Positions 15,175 to 23,557 are shown, numbered from the stretch's first letter. The stretch is 37,431 nt of DNA from UBA11612 sp964475755 (GCA_964475755.1 CAYYXR010000030.1:1-37431); one strand, 5' to 3'. Notes: generated by a model not told the origin, from the letters alone. A program made the numbers and translations.

Positions 15175-16128
15175 TCAACGACAATCGTAGCTTACGCCCG
15201 TCGCCGCATCGATTTTGCGGACAACGTCCCAGTCATTCTTGTATGAGATAGGTATAAATGCGTCCAAGTCCGAAAACTCCTGCTTGAGCGCCGAGCCCTC
15301 CCATTCATATGTAAAGAACGCCTGTTTGATTTTGTCGGCCAATTCCGGTTTCAAATTGTGTGCAAAGCCGTATCCGGTCGTCGGGAACGTCTGGGATTTA
15401 TAAATCGAGCGAATGCGCGACGTATCGAACACATCACGGTCGGCCATCTGACTCAGCACCGAATTGGCTATCGCTGCGGCTTCATAATCCCCGTGCACGA
15501 CGCCGAGAATTGAATTGTCGTGTTTGCCGGAAAATGTCGCTTCGTAATCACGTCCATTTTCCAGGCCGAACTCAGCCTTGAGAATTGCGGTCGGCGCCTT
15601 AAATCCGGAATTGGAGGTTGGCGCGACGAACGCGATAGTTTTGCCCTTTAAATCCTCCGGGGTTTGAATGGGAGAATTCGCGGGAACAATAATTTCCATC
15701 TCATAACCGAACGCTCCGTCTTTCGTCGCCATCATTGTGAACGGCACAAAGCCGGCACAATTCACAGCGACCGGATTGCTGCCTGTATTTACACCGGCCA
15801 CGTGCAGCCGGCCCGATCGCAACGCTTCGAGTTGTGCTGCGTAGGATTGTACTTGGAAGAAGCGAACGCGCTTACCGGTCACATTTTCCATGTGCTCCAA
15901 AAATCCCTGCCACACATCGACGTAAACGCTCGGATCTTCCGTAGGCGTATATGAAAAGATCAGGGTTGACGGGTCGCGCAAGTCGTCGGTGTCAGAAGGG
16001 GTATCGGCGACAAGGTCGCCATCGCGATCGCAATAGAGCGCGTCGAGATCCCCGCGTGGACAGTCTTCCGCGCTTTGGAGCTCCGGACTCACCACAACGA
16101 GAAAAACGGCAATGAGCAGCCCGCGCAT
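15175..16128 (-). CDS. phnD: Phosphonate/phosphite-type periplasmic binding protein PhnD
   Basis: The product is 317 residues from the ATG at 16126-16128, which has AAGGGA six bases upstream; the ATG at 16152 has no ribosome binding site. A signal peptide covers about 1-20 ('GLLIAVFLVVV...QSA'). Next comes a short Cys23-Cys33 segment and an Asp-rich loop Asp34-x-Asp36-Gly-Asp38-x3-Asp42, which looks like a calcium-binding loop. From about residue 50 it is a PhnD-type solute-binding protein ('YTPTEDPSVYVDVWQGF', 'GVNTGSNPVAVN', 'FVAPTSNSGFKAPT'). The exact ligand (2-aminoethylphosphonate, another phosphonate, phosphite) cannot be read from sequence. It heads the phnD-phnC-phnE-phnE operon. No Pho-box was found upstream, and no phosphonatase or C-P lyase gene is nearby. 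Confidence 0.92.
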   Translation of the reverse strand: MRGLLIAVFLVVVSPELQSAEDCPRGDLDALYCDRDGDLVADTPSDTDDLRDPSTLIFSYTPTEDPSVYVDVWQGFLEHMENVTGKRVRFFQVQSYAAQLEALRSGRLHVAGVNTGSNPVAVNCAGFVPFTMMATKDGAFGYEMEIIVPANSPIQTPEDLKGKTIAFVAPTSNSGFKAPTAILKAEFGLENGRDYEATFSGKHDNSILGVVHGDYEAAAIANSVLSQMADRDVFDTSRIRSIYKSQTFPTTGYGFAHNLKPELADKIKQAFFTYEWEGSALKQEFSDLDAFIPISYKNDWDVVRKIDAATGVSYDCR

Positions 16129-16212
16129 GACGATCCCTTCCCTGCATGTCATGGCAATAAATTTAGCGATGATGAGCGGCGCTGAAAATGACGCTTTTGC
16201 GAAACTGTCGTC

Positions 16213-16770
16213 CTATTTGGCGTGTTCGGCGTAATATTTGCGGTAGCCCTGCCCCAATTCAACGTAATGCGCGACGCCTTCGGGAATGTATTCAATTTCC
16301 CCAGGCCTCATGTCACGGAGGAACTTTGCCGGCACACCCGCCCACAGTTGGTGCTTAAGAACGCGCTTACCCGCGCCAACCATCGCACCGGCGGCCACCA
16401 TGCCCTCACTCTCGATAAAAACGCCGTCTAATGTTGTCGCGCACATGCCGACGAAACCACCATCCTCAATGGTCGTGCCGTGTATCATGGCTTTGTGACC
16501 GATAAGAATATCGTTGCCGATCAGCGTCGGAAAACCTTCTGACTTTGTATTCGTGCCGCTATCCACGTGAATGATGGAGCTGTCCTGGATGTTGGTACGC
16601 TCACCGATACGAATGGCGTTCACGTCACCGCGCAAAACGCAGTTGAACCAAACGCTGGATTTAGAGCCGATGACAACGTCGCCAATGATCGTCGCATTGG
16701 GCGCGATAAAGGCGTCGTCCGCAATCTTCGGCGTTACGCCTTTCCAAGGAACTATCAGTGGGCCGGACAT
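16213..16770 (-). CDS. Gamma-carbonic anhydrase family protein
   Basis: The product is 185 residues from the ATG at 16768-16770, preceded by AGAGGAG; an in-frame GTG at 16794 lies inside the argC stop and is rejected. It is a left-handed beta-helix of hexapeptide repeats ('IAPNATIIGDVVIG', 'VWFNCVLRGDV', 'TNIQDSSIIH'). Three zinc-ligand histidines are in place at about 68, 92 and 97. It resembles bacterial YrdA/PaaY-type proteins, and the acidic loop of the archaeal enzyme Cam is not evident, so carbonic anhydrase activity is possible but not assured. It lies 20 bases after argC and is probably co-transcribed. Confidence 0.9.
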   Translation of the reverse strand: MSGPLIVPWKGVTPKIADDAFIAPNATIIGDVVIGSKSSVWFNCVLRGDVNAIRIGERTNIQDSSIIHVDSGTNTKSEGFPTLIGNDILIGHKAMIHGTTIEDGGFVGMCATTLDGVFIESEGMVAAGAMVGAGKRVLKHQLWAGVPAKFLRDMRPGEIEYIPEGVAHYVELGQGYRKYYAEHAK

Positions 16771-16790
16771 CTTACTCCTCTTTAATAAAT

Positions 16791-17741
16791 TCACGTCAAT
16801 GACGCGTCTTCCGCGAAGCCAAGCATAATGTTCAGATTTTGCACAGCCTGTCCCGACGCACCTTTCCCGAGATTATCCAATAACGCAACCAAACGTGCCT
16901 GATTGCCGTCTTTTTGGCCAAATACATATAGATGTAGGTCGTTTGTGCCATTCAGGGTTTCAGGCGAAAGAGTTTTGATTTGTGCTGAGTCTTCCAGCGA
17001 CGTCACTTTGACAAATCTCTGACCCGCATACGCATCTGCTAAAATGCCGTGCACGTCAGCCAGTGTTGCCTTCTTGGCAAAACGCGACAGGTGCACCGGC
17101 ACTTCAACAATCATGCCCTGGCGATACCGGCCAACGGCGGGGCCGAAAAACGGCGCTGCGCTCAGCCCCGTGTACTTTTGCATTTCAGGAAGATGCTTGT
17201 GTTTTAACTCCAATCCGTAAATGCGGTACGGCACGTTGGTGTAGTTGTCCGCGCTTTTGTCTTCGAACTCAGCGATCATGCCCTTTCCACCGCCGGAATA
17301 TCCGCTCACGCCGCCGACGTTTACGGGATAATCCGCGCCCATGACGCCCGCATCCACCAGCGGTTTAATCAGCGCAATGGCGCCCGTCGACCAGCAACCG
17401 GGATTGGATACCCGCGTCGCGCCCGCGATGGCGTCTTTTTGGCCGCTCGCCATTTCCGGAAAACCGAAAACCCAGCCGTCCGCGACGCGGTGAGCTGTAG
17501 ATGCATCAACGATTTTGACATCGGGATTTGTGATAAGCGCCGCGGCTTCACGCGCGGCGTCGTCCGGCAAACACAACACGACCAAGTCGGCACCGTTCAA
17601 CAGATCGGCCCGCGCCTGCGGGTCTTTGCGTTTTTCCGGATCGATGGACAGCAGTTCGACGTCAGAGCGCGCCTCTAACCGCTGCCTAATCTGCAATCCG
17701 GTTGTGCCCGCTTCACCATCGATAAAAATCTTCGGCTTCAT
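16791..17741 (-). CDS. argC: N-acetyl-gamma-glutamyl-phosphate reductase, short type
   Basis: The product is 316 residues from the ATG at 17739-17741, with GGAG seven bases upstream; the earlier ATG at 17756 lacks a good site. It reduces N-acetylglutamyl phosphate to the semialdehyde in arginine synthesis, using NADPH. The short (about 310-residue) type 2 form is common in alphaproteobacteria. 'IDGEAGTTGLQI' is the cofactor loop, Cys116 in 'SNPGCWSTGA' is the catalytic thiol, and 'GVSGYSGGGKGMI' is conserved. It follows rpsI across a terminator, so it probably also has its own promoter. Confidence 0.95.
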   Translation of the reverse strand: MKPKIFIDGEAGTTGLQIRQRLEARSDVELLSIDPEKRKDPQARADLLNGADLVVLCLPDDAAREAAALITNPDVKIVDASTAHRVADGWVFGFPEMASGQKDAIAGATRVSNPGCWSTGAIALIKPLVDAGVMGADYPVNVGGVSGYSGGGKGMIAEFEDKSADNYTNVPYRIYGLELKHKHLPEMQKYTGLSAAPFFGPAVGRYRQGMIVEVPVHLSRFAKKATLADVHGILADAYAGQRFVKVTSLEDSAQIKTLSPETLNGTNDLHLYVFGQKDGNQARLVALLDNLGKGASGQAVQNLNIMLGFAEDASLT

Positions 17742-17773
17742 TTTCCGCTCCTGCATCGGAAAACTGAGTACAT

Positions 17774-17811
17774 AAACAAAAAGAGCGCTCCGGTTGCCCG
17801 AAGCGCTCTTT
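17774..17811 (-). terminator. Rho-independent terminator after rpsI
   Basis: A 10-bp stem AAAGAGCGCT (17780-17789) / AGCGCTCTTT (17802-17811) has a 12-base loop. On the minus strand it is followed by UUUUUGUUU. It lies between rpsI and argC and would end most rplM-rpsI transcripts. Confidence 0.88.
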
Positions 17812-17833
17812 GCAAAACACGTATGCTCGCGTT

Positions 17834-18307
17834 CTAGCGCTTCGAGAACTGGAAGCTGCGGCGCGCCTTGCGGCGGCCATACTTCTTACGTTCAACCGTA
17901 CGCGGGTCGCGGGTCAAGAACCCGACGGCCTTCAGGGCCGGACGAAGTTCAGGTTCATAATACGTCAGCGCCTTGGAAATGCCGTGACGCACCGCGCCTG
18001 CCTGGCCCGAAAGCCCGCCGCCGGACACCGTACAATACACATCGAACTCGCCGACACGATTGGTCACCGCAAACGGCTGATTGATGATCATGCGCAGCAC
18101 CGGACGTACGAAATACTTTTCAAGCTCGCGGTTATTCACGAGGATCCGGCCCTTGCCGGGCTTCACCCACACGCGGGCAACGGCGTCCTTACGTTTACCG
18201 GTCGCATATGAGCGGCCCTGTTCGTCGCGCTTAGGTTCCGCCGGCGGTGCCGCAGCGGCTTCAACCGTGGACTTCAAATCCGCCAATGTCTGTTTTTCTT
18301 CGGCCAT
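17834..18307 (-). CDS. rpsI: 30S ribosomal protein S9
   Basis: The product is 157 residues. Compared with E. coli S9 (130), it has about 27 extra N-terminal residues rich in Ala, Glu and Pro, a common alphaproteobacterial feature. The core runs from 'SYATGKRKDAVARVW' through 'GGGLSGQAGAVRHGI' to the invariant basic tail ending in 'FQFSKR', which reaches the P-site tRNA. AGGAT upstream of the ATG serves as ribosome binding site. It follows rplM by 17 bases. Confidence 0.97.
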   Translation of the reverse strand: MAEEKQTLADLKSTVEAAAAPPAEPKRDEQGRSYATGKRKDAVARVWVKPGKGRILVNNRELEKYFVRPVLRMIINQPFAVTNRVGEFDVYCTVSGGGLSGQAGAVRHGISKALTYYEPELRPALKAVGFLTRDPRTVERKKYGRRKARRSFQFSKR

Positions 18308-18324
18308 GGAAACTTATCCTGCTC

Positions 18325-18786
18325 TTAAGGCTTGTTCTTGCGGTTACGGCTGGCGATATCCAGAACTTCCGGATTTTGCGCCTCATGAGGGTGCTCGGCC
18401 CCGGCATACACTCTCAGCTTCTTCATCTGCGAGCGGGCCAGTGGACTGTCCTTCGGCATCATGCGTTCGACGGCACGCTGAATCACGCGCTCCGGATAAC
18501 GGCCCGACAACGTCCGGCGCGGTGACTGTCCCTTGATGCCGCCCGGATGGCCGGTGTGCCAATAAAATATGCGTTGATCGGCCTTGCGGCCGGTGAGCTT
18601 CACCTTGTCCGCATTGACGATCACAACGTGATCGCCGGTGTCGATGTGAGGCGTGTAAATGGGTTTGTGCTTGCCGCGCAGAATTTGGGCGACGATCGCA
18701 GCCATGCGGCCCAATATCAGGCCCTCGGCATCGATCACGAACCACTTCTGTTGCACGTCCGCAGGTTTTGCTGAGTAGGTTCTCAT
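18325..18786 (-). CDS. rplM: 50S ribosomal protein L13
   Basis: The product is 153 residues from the ATG at 18784-18786. The longer open frame to 18885 would run through the promoter and is rejected. L13 is an early-assembly large-subunit protein. Conserved parts are 'WFVIDAEGLILGRMA', 'HIDTGDHVVIVNADKV', 'GHPGGIK' and 'RMMPKDSPLARSQMKKLRVYAG'. GAGAAAAGAA precedes the start. It is the first gene of the rplM-rpsI operon, with a good promoter about 80 bases upstream. Confidence 0.97.
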   Translation of the reverse strand: MRTYSAKPADVQQKWFVIDAEGLILGRMAAIVAQILRGKHKPIYTPHIDTGDHVVIVNADKVKLTGRKADQRIFYWHTGHPGGIKGQSPRRTLSGRYPERVIQRAVERMMPKDSPLARSQMKKLRVYAGAEHPHEAQNPEVLDIASRNRKNKP

Positions 18787-18865
18787 TTCTTTTCTCGATC
18801 TATGGGCAGCATTGCAATCGGTGGCCGGGACCCGTGCTGCGAAGCGGTCCGGCAAAAGCGGGCGC

Positions 18866-18893
18866 ATTATGGAAATTCCGGGCACCCTGTCAA
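18866..18893 (-). promoter_or_regulatory. Sigma-70-type promoter of rplM-rpsI
   Basis: On the minus strand a perfect -35 TTGACA (18893-18888), a 16-base spacer and the -10 CATAAT (18871-18866) match the consensus in 11 of 12 positions. The transcript would have a leader of about 75 bases before rplM. Confidence 0.8.
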
Positions 18894-18929
18894 CGCTATT
18901 AATTCAATAAAATCAAATACTTTTAAACG

Positions 18930-18945
18930 CGGTAATATAATACCG
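18930..18945 (-). terminator. Weak hairpin downstream of tRNA-His
   Basis: CGGTA/TACCG arms have a 6-base AT loop, followed on the minus strand by CGCGUUUAAAAG. It lies between tRNA-His and the rplM promoter and may end the tRNA transcript, but the stem is only five pairs and the U-tract is short. Confidence 0.35.
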
Positions 18946-19025
18946 TATTCCAAACTATCTTATTGAAATTGCTTTTTTTGTTTCCAGGCGGAAACCGTCG
19001 CCAGACTTTACGTGAGCTGAGAAAA

Positions 19026-19103
19026 TGGGGCGAGTAACGGGATTCGAACCCGTGACCTCCTGGACCACAACCAGGCGCTCTAACCAACTGAGCTATACCC
19101 GCC
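19026..19103 (-). tRNA. tRNA-His (GUG)
   Basis: On the minus strand this is a full cloverleaf with acceptor GCGGGTA/TACTCGC, D arm 'AGCTCAGTTGGTTAGAGC', anticodon stem CCTGG/CCAGG and loop TTGTGGT giving anticodon GUG (plus-strand 19066-19068). The T arm has GGTTCGAATCC. The extra 5' G(-1) opposite C73, the hallmark of tRNA-His, is encoded at 19103 and 19029. CCA is encoded (TGG at 19026-19028). Confidence 0.97.
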
Positions 19104-19335
19104 ACAGAGGCGCCAGGAATGGGCCTGCCGCGTCCAAACTCCGCGCCCGAACGGCGCGAGCGGTTCCTACCTCCTTTCCCAGCCGACCGTCAAGCAGTGC
19201 GGAGCCGCTTTGGTTAATGGATATTGCCCAAGAATTGGTCAACCTGTTTTCAAATTAAGCATATATCCGGCCCGCCTTGATGTCCGGTCCGTGCAAATTG
19301 CCTGGAATCCTCCCGCTCTTCCGTTTCCACAAAAG

Positions 19336-19352
19336 TTGGCACGACTCTTGAA
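19336..19352 (+). promoter_or_regulatory. Sigma-54-like promoter of glnB
   Basis: TTGGCACG-ACTC-TTGAA matches the -24/-12 consensus TTGGCACG-N4-TTGCA with an exact -24 box and correct spacing. The only departure is A for C in the -12 dinucleotide (19351). It lies about 67 bases before the glnB ATG. Family knowledge: glnBA in alphaproteobacteria is often under NtrC and sigma-54. No NtrC site was pinned down by eye. Confidence 0.6.
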
Positions 19353-19418
19353 ATGATCGAGTGCCGTGGGCCGAGGTATCAGGGACGTCCCGCGGACTTA
19401 GGAGAGGTACGAGCCAAA

Positions 19419-19757
19419 ATGAAAAAAATCGAAGCCATTATCAAACCCTTCAAGCTTGATGAGGTGAAGGAGGCCCTTCACGATGTCGGCTTACAGGGCA
19501 TTACAGTGACCGAAGCAAAAGGGTTCGGTCGCCAAAAGGGACATACGGAACTTTACCGGGGAGCGGAATATATCGTCGACTTCCTCCCCAAAGTTAAAAT
19601 TGAGATTGTCCTGGATGACAACATGCTCGAAAGGGCAATTGAATCCATCCAGAAGGCGGCTCACACGGGACGGATCGGGGACGGTAAAATCTTCGTCTAT
19701 ACCATCGACGACGCCATCCGCATCCGGACTGGGGAACGCGGCGCGGAAGCCGTGTAA
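19419..19757 (+). CDS. glnB: Nitrogen regulatory protein PII
   Basis: The product is 112 residues from the ATG at 19419, the standard length; an upstream in-frame ATG at 19353 overlaps the sigma-54-like promoter and is rejected. GGAGAGG lies about 12 bases upstream. PII is a trimeric sensor of 2-oxoglutarate, ATP/ADP and glutamine that controls GlnE, NtrB and other targets. Tyr51, the uridylylation site in the T-loop ('ELYRGAEY'), is present, as are the B-loop 'TGRIGDGKIFV' and the 'VRIRTGE'-like C-loop. It is directly upstream of glnA, so GlnB rather than GlnK is the best name. Confidence 0.97.
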   Translation: MKKIEAIIKPFKLDEVKEALHDVGLQGITVTEAKGFGRQKGHTELYRGAEYIVDFLPKVKIEIVLDDNMLERAIESIQKAAHTGRIGDGKIFVYTIDDAIRIRTGERGAEAV

Positions 19758-19900
19758 ACTAGGGACTTCACGCAAGACCGGGATAAGACCAATATAAATC
19801 CGGTGGGGAGCACCGAGCGCAGCCGATAACAACGTAAACAGAGCCTAGCTGCGTTTAGTCAAATCATCACAACCGAAAACGGCAGGAACAGGAAAGCACC

Positions 19901-21310
19901 ATGTCAGACGTCAAAAAAGTCTTGGATATGATTAAATCGAAGGAAGTCAAATACGTTGACTTTCGGTTTACCAACCCAGCGGGCAAGTGGCAGCACACCG
20001 CACAGTATGTCGATACCGTTGACGAGGAAATGTTGACGGAAGGCATCATGTTCGACGGTTCGTCCATCGCAGGTTGGAAGGACATCAACGAATCTGACAT
20101 GAGCTTGATTCCGGATTTGTCGAGCGCAGTTATGGACCCGTTCACCGCACAGCCGACCTTGGCGCTGTTCTGCGATGTGATCGAACCCTCGACTGGACTT
20201 CCCTACGAGCGTTGCCCGCGCGGCGTGGCGAAAAAAGCCCTCGACTACCTCGCCTCGACCGGTGTGGGCGATGTGGCCTACTTCGGGCCGGAAGCCGAAT
20301 TCTTTGTATTTGACGACGTCCGGTTTTCGACGGCGCCGAACAACATGTTCTACACCTTCGACAGCGAAGAAGGCCCCTACAACGACGGCCGCGTTTTCGA
20401 AGAAGGAAACCCCGGCCACCGCCCCCGCACCAAAGGCGGATACTTCCCGGTTGCACCCGTGGACAACGGACAAGATCTCCGTGCCGAAATCGTGAGCGTG
20501 CTCGCCGAAATGGGCGTGACCATGGAAAAGCACCACCACGAAGTGGCGCCGTCACAGCACGAGCTCGGCATTAAGTTCGACACGCTGCTGAAAATGGCCG
20601 ACGGCATGCAACTGTATAAGTACGCCGTTCATATGGTCTCCCATTCCTATGGCAAGACCGCGACCTTTATGCCCAAGCCCGTCTTCCAGGACAACGGATC
20701 GGGCATGCACGTTCACCAGTCAATTTGGAAAGGCGACAAGAACACGTTCGCAGGTTCCGGTTATGCAGACCTGTCCGAAACCTGCCTGCACTACATCGGC
20801 GGCATCATCAAACACGCCAAGGCCATCAACGCCTTCACCAATCCGACCACCAACAGCTACAAGCGTCTGGTGCCGGGCTACGAAGCGCCGGTCTTGTTGG
20901 CTTACTCGTCGCGCAACCGCTCGGCGTCCTGCCGCATCCCGCACGTCTCCAGCCCCAAAGGCAAGCGCGTGGAAGTGCGTTTCCCCGACCCGTCGGCAAA
21001 TCCGTACTTCGCCTATTCGGCGATGCTCATGGCCGGTCTGGACGGCATCAAGAATAAGATCCACCCGGGCGACCCGATGGACAAAAACCTCTATGACCTG
21101 CCGCCGGAAGAACTCGCCGGCGTGCCCACGGTGTGCGGAAGCCTCCGGGAAGCGCTCGACAGCCTGAGCGCGGACCGCGACTTCCTGACCGCCGGCGACG
21201 TGTTCACCAACGACATGATCGACGGCTACATCAGCCTGAAGATGGCCGAAGTGCTGCGCTTTGAAACGACGCCGCACCCGGTTGAATACGAAATGTACTA
21301 CAGCGTCTAA
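19901..21310 (+). CDS. glnA: Glutamine synthetase type I
   Basis: The product is 469 residues. It makes glutamine from glutamate, ammonia and ATP as a dodecamer. Motifs are 'MFDGSSIAGW' (N-terminal latch), 'GPEAEFFVFD', 'NGSGMHVHQS' (ATP/glutamate site) and 'RNRSASCRIPH'. The adenylylation site Tyr398 lies in 'NLYDLPPEE', so activity is likely controlled by GlnE, itself under PII. AGGAAAG precedes the ATG. The 143-base gap after glnB may hold a second promoter, as in related species, but none is clear. A strong terminator follows. Confidence 0.98.
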   Translation: MSDVKKVLDMIKSKEVKYVDFRFTNPAGKWQHTAQYVDTVDEEMLTEGIMFDGSSIAGWKDINESDMSLIPDLSSAVMDPFTAQPTLALFCDVIEPSTGLPYERCPRGVAKKALDYLASTGVGDVAYFGPEAEFFVFDDVRFSTAPNNMFYTFDSEEGPYNDGRVFEEGNPGHRPRTKGGYFPVAPVDNGQDLRAEIVSVLAEMGVTMEKHHHEVAPSQHELGIKFDTLLKMADGMQLYKYAVHMVSHSYGKTATFMPKPVFQDNGSGMHVHQSIWKGDKNTFAGSGYADLSETCLHYIGGIIKHAKAINAFTNPTTNSYKRLVPGYEAPVLLAYSSRNRSASCRIPHVSSPKGKRVEVRFPDPSANPYFAYSAMLMAGLDGIKNKIHPGDPMDKNLYDLPPEELAGVPTVCGSLREALDSLSADRDFLTAGDVFTNDMIDGYISLKMAEVLRFETTPHPVEYEMYYSV

Positions 21311-21340
21311 GGACTGACGGTTTGTTTCCTTAGAACGGTT

Positions 21341-21377
21341 GCGCCCCGCCGGTCCTGCCTGGCGGGGCGCTTTTTTT
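21341..21377 (+). terminator. Strong rho-independent terminator after glnA
   Basis: A perfect 10-bp GC-rich stem GCGCCCCGCC (21341-21350) / GGCGGGGCGC (21361-21370) with a 10-base loop is followed by seven U residues. It closes the glnBA unit. Confidence 0.96.
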
Positions 21378-21460
21378 GGATACGACTACGCCTAATGCGC
21401 GCAATTTGGGCGCAGTAAATGACGTAAATATTTTCAGTACAGGGTCGTGGGGACTCTGAG

Positions 21461-23557
21461 ATGCAATCAATGGTTGGCGGCACGTCCGCGGGGGTGAGTG
21501 AAGTTAGTACAGATACCGAGAGTCAGTACCGCAGTATTTTTGAAAATGCGGTAGAGGGTATTTATCAAACCACGGTCGACGGTCGGTACTTGCGCGTCAA
21601 TCCCGCGCTCGCCAAAATCTACGGCTACGACACACCTGCCGAACTCATAAGCGATCTGACCGACATCGCAGGCCAGCTTTACCTGGACCCCATGCGTCGC
21701 GATGCCTTCAAAAGGGCGATGGACGAAGAAGGGCTGGTTCAGGATTTCGAAGCACAGATTTACCGTTCCGACGGATCAATCATCTGGATCACCGAAAACG
21801 CCCGCTGCGTACGCGGTAAAAGCGGCGATATTCTTTATTATGAAGGAACAGTCGAGGACATTACCCAACGCAAAGCGGACGAGGAACAAATTCGTTTGCT
21901 CGCGACGGTATTCGACAGTGTGGGCGACGGCATACTTATTGTAGACCGTGATCTGTACGTGCGGGCTGTAAATCCCGCCTACGAAAGCATCACCGGTTTC
22001 GGCGCGACTGACCTTATTGGGAAAACCCTCGATATCCTTGCGCCCGGATATCATGAAAAAACCTTCCTTCCAGCCGTTTGGCACGAAGTCAAAACCCGCG
22101 GTATATGGTCGGGAGAAGCGACTTGCAGAAAGCTGAACGGTACGCCGTTTATTTCGTCGCTGACCGCATCCAAAGTGCGGGGTCATGACGGGCAGCTGAG
22201 TCATATAGTCGTGACGTGCTCAGACATCAGCTTTCGCAAAAAGCAAGAATTACGTATCAAACACCAAGCCAATTACGACCTGCTGACGCAGTTGCCCAAC
22301 CGATGGCTCATCAACGAGCGTCTTGATCAGGCCATTTTGCACGCCAATCGCAACAAGTCGCGGTTGGCCGTGCTTTATTTGGACCTAAACGGATTCAAGC
22401 AAGTCAATGACGGCATGGGGCATCAGGCGGGGGACGAACTCCTGCGCATGGTCGCAAGGCGCCTGCGCTCCATCACACGCCTGTCAGACATCGTCGGCCG
22501 ATTGGGCGGCGACGAGTTCCTTGTCGTTGCGTCGGACCTAAGTGATTCCAACGGCGGCGTAAACTTAGCGCAGAAAATCCTCTATAGCTTCGCCGACCCG
22601 TTTGTCGTTCAAGACCGGGAAATCTACTGCGCTCCGGCGATTGGTGTCTGCCATTACCCTGACGACGGCAATTCGGCAGACTTGTTGATCAGAAACGCGG
22701 ACATGGCGATGTACACCGCAAAGCAAAACAAGTCGCAGGCAGTGGTGACGTTCAATCCAAAGATGCTGTCAGCCGCCGCGGAACGTCTGAACATCGAAAA
22801 CGACCTGCGCCGCGCGCTCGAACATCGCGAGTTTGTCCTCTACTTCCAGCCCAAGGTCGAAATGGCTTCGCGTGGTGTTGTGGCCGCGGAAGCATTGGTG
22901 CGATGGCATCACCCGGAGCGCGGCGTCATATCACCCGGCGCATTCATTCCGTTGGCGGAAGAATGCGGCCTAATCACAGCCATCGGCGAATGGACCTTGC
23001 GCGAAGCGTGCCGCCAATTTGTGGCATGGCGCAATGACGGTATCCCCATTGAAAGCGTTTCCGTCAATTTGTCGCCGGTGCAATTCACGGACAGCCATTT
23101 GTTGAGCGTTGTGAAAAGAATCATAGATGAAACCCAGATCGATCCCAGTTGCTTGGAACTGGAACTCACGGAAGGCGCAATGTCGGTCGATATCGAGCAG
23201 GCCATCACAACACTCGGCACGCTCAAAACCTACGGCATAAAAATTTCTATCGACGACTTCGGAACGGGCTACTCATCCCTCGCCTATTTGAAGCGCTTGC
23301 CCATCGATGTAGTGAAAATCGACAGATCATTCGTAAAGGACTTAGACAAGAACCCGGCGGACGGCGCGATCGTTGCCGCCATCATCGATCTCGCAGACAG
23401 ACTTGGCTTTGGCGTGGTCGCGGAAGGCGTCGAAACGACCGGACAAGCGAACATGTTGGGCACCACACGGTGCCAGCTATTGCAGGGCTATCTGTTCGGA
23501 CGCCCCTGCACTCCTCAAGAATTTGAAGCGTTGGTCACCGCCCACACCGAAATATAG
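21461..23557 (+). CDS. PAS-PAS-GGDEF-EAL cyclic-di-GMP protein
   Basis: The product is 698 residues, soluble, with no membrane segment. Two PAS sensor domains (about 20-140 and 142-265) are followed by a diguanylate cyclase domain with intact GGDEF (349-353) and an I-site RLSD (340-343) exactly five residues before it. A phosphodiesterase domain with intact EAL (477-479) and 'DDFGTGYSS' follows. Both the making and the breaking of cyclic-di-GMP therefore look possible; the net activity is probably set by what the PAS domains sense. No heme or flavin ligand residues can be assigned by eye. The gene stands between the glnA terminator and the nfeD gene with its own upstream region. Confidence 0.95.
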   Translation: MQSMVGGTSAGVSEVSTDTESQYRSIFENAVEGIYQTTVDGRYLRVNPALAKIYGYDTPAELISDLTDIAGQLYLDPMRRDAFKRAMDEEGLVQDFEAQIYRSDGSIIWITENARCVRGKSGDILYYEGTVEDITQRKADEEQIRLLATVFDSVGDGILIVDRDLYVRAVNPAYESITGFGATDLIGKTLDILAPGYHEKTFLPAVWHEVKTRGIWSGEATCRKLNGTPFISSLTASKVRGHDGQLSHIVVTCSDISFRKKQELRIKHQANYDLLTQLPNRWLINERLDQAILHANRNKSRLAVLYLDLNGFKQVNDGMGHQAGDELLRMVARRLRSITRLSDIVGRLGGDEFLVVASDLSDSNGGVNLAQKILYSFADPFVVQDREIYCAPAIGVCHYPDDGNSADLLIRNADMAMYTAKQNKSQAVVTFNPKMLSAAAERLNIENDLRRALEHREFVLYFQPKVEMASRGVVAAEALVRWHHPERGVISPGAFIPLAEECGLITAIGEWTLREACRQFVAWRNDGIPIESVSVNLSPVQFTDSHLLSVVKRIIDETQIDPSCLELELTEGAMSVDIEQAITTLGTLKTYGIKISIDDFGTGYSSLAYLKRLPIDVVKIDRSFVKDLDKNPADGAIVAAIIDLADRLGFGVVAEGVETTGQANMLGTTRCQLLQGYLFGRPCTPQEFEALVTAHTEI

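Noticed and set aside
16153..16212. Possible PhoB box upstream of phnD
   Set aside because: CTGTCAT-like halves occur but not at the 11-base period needed for a Pho box.
18787..18885. N-terminal extension of rplM
   Set aside because: It overlaps a near-perfect sigma-70 promoter, and L13 homologs start at the ATG at 18786.
18973..18995. Hairpin GTTTCC-AGGC-GGAAAC next to a T-run, considered as a tRNA-His terminator
   Set aside because: The T-run is on the wrong side of the stem for either direction of transcription.
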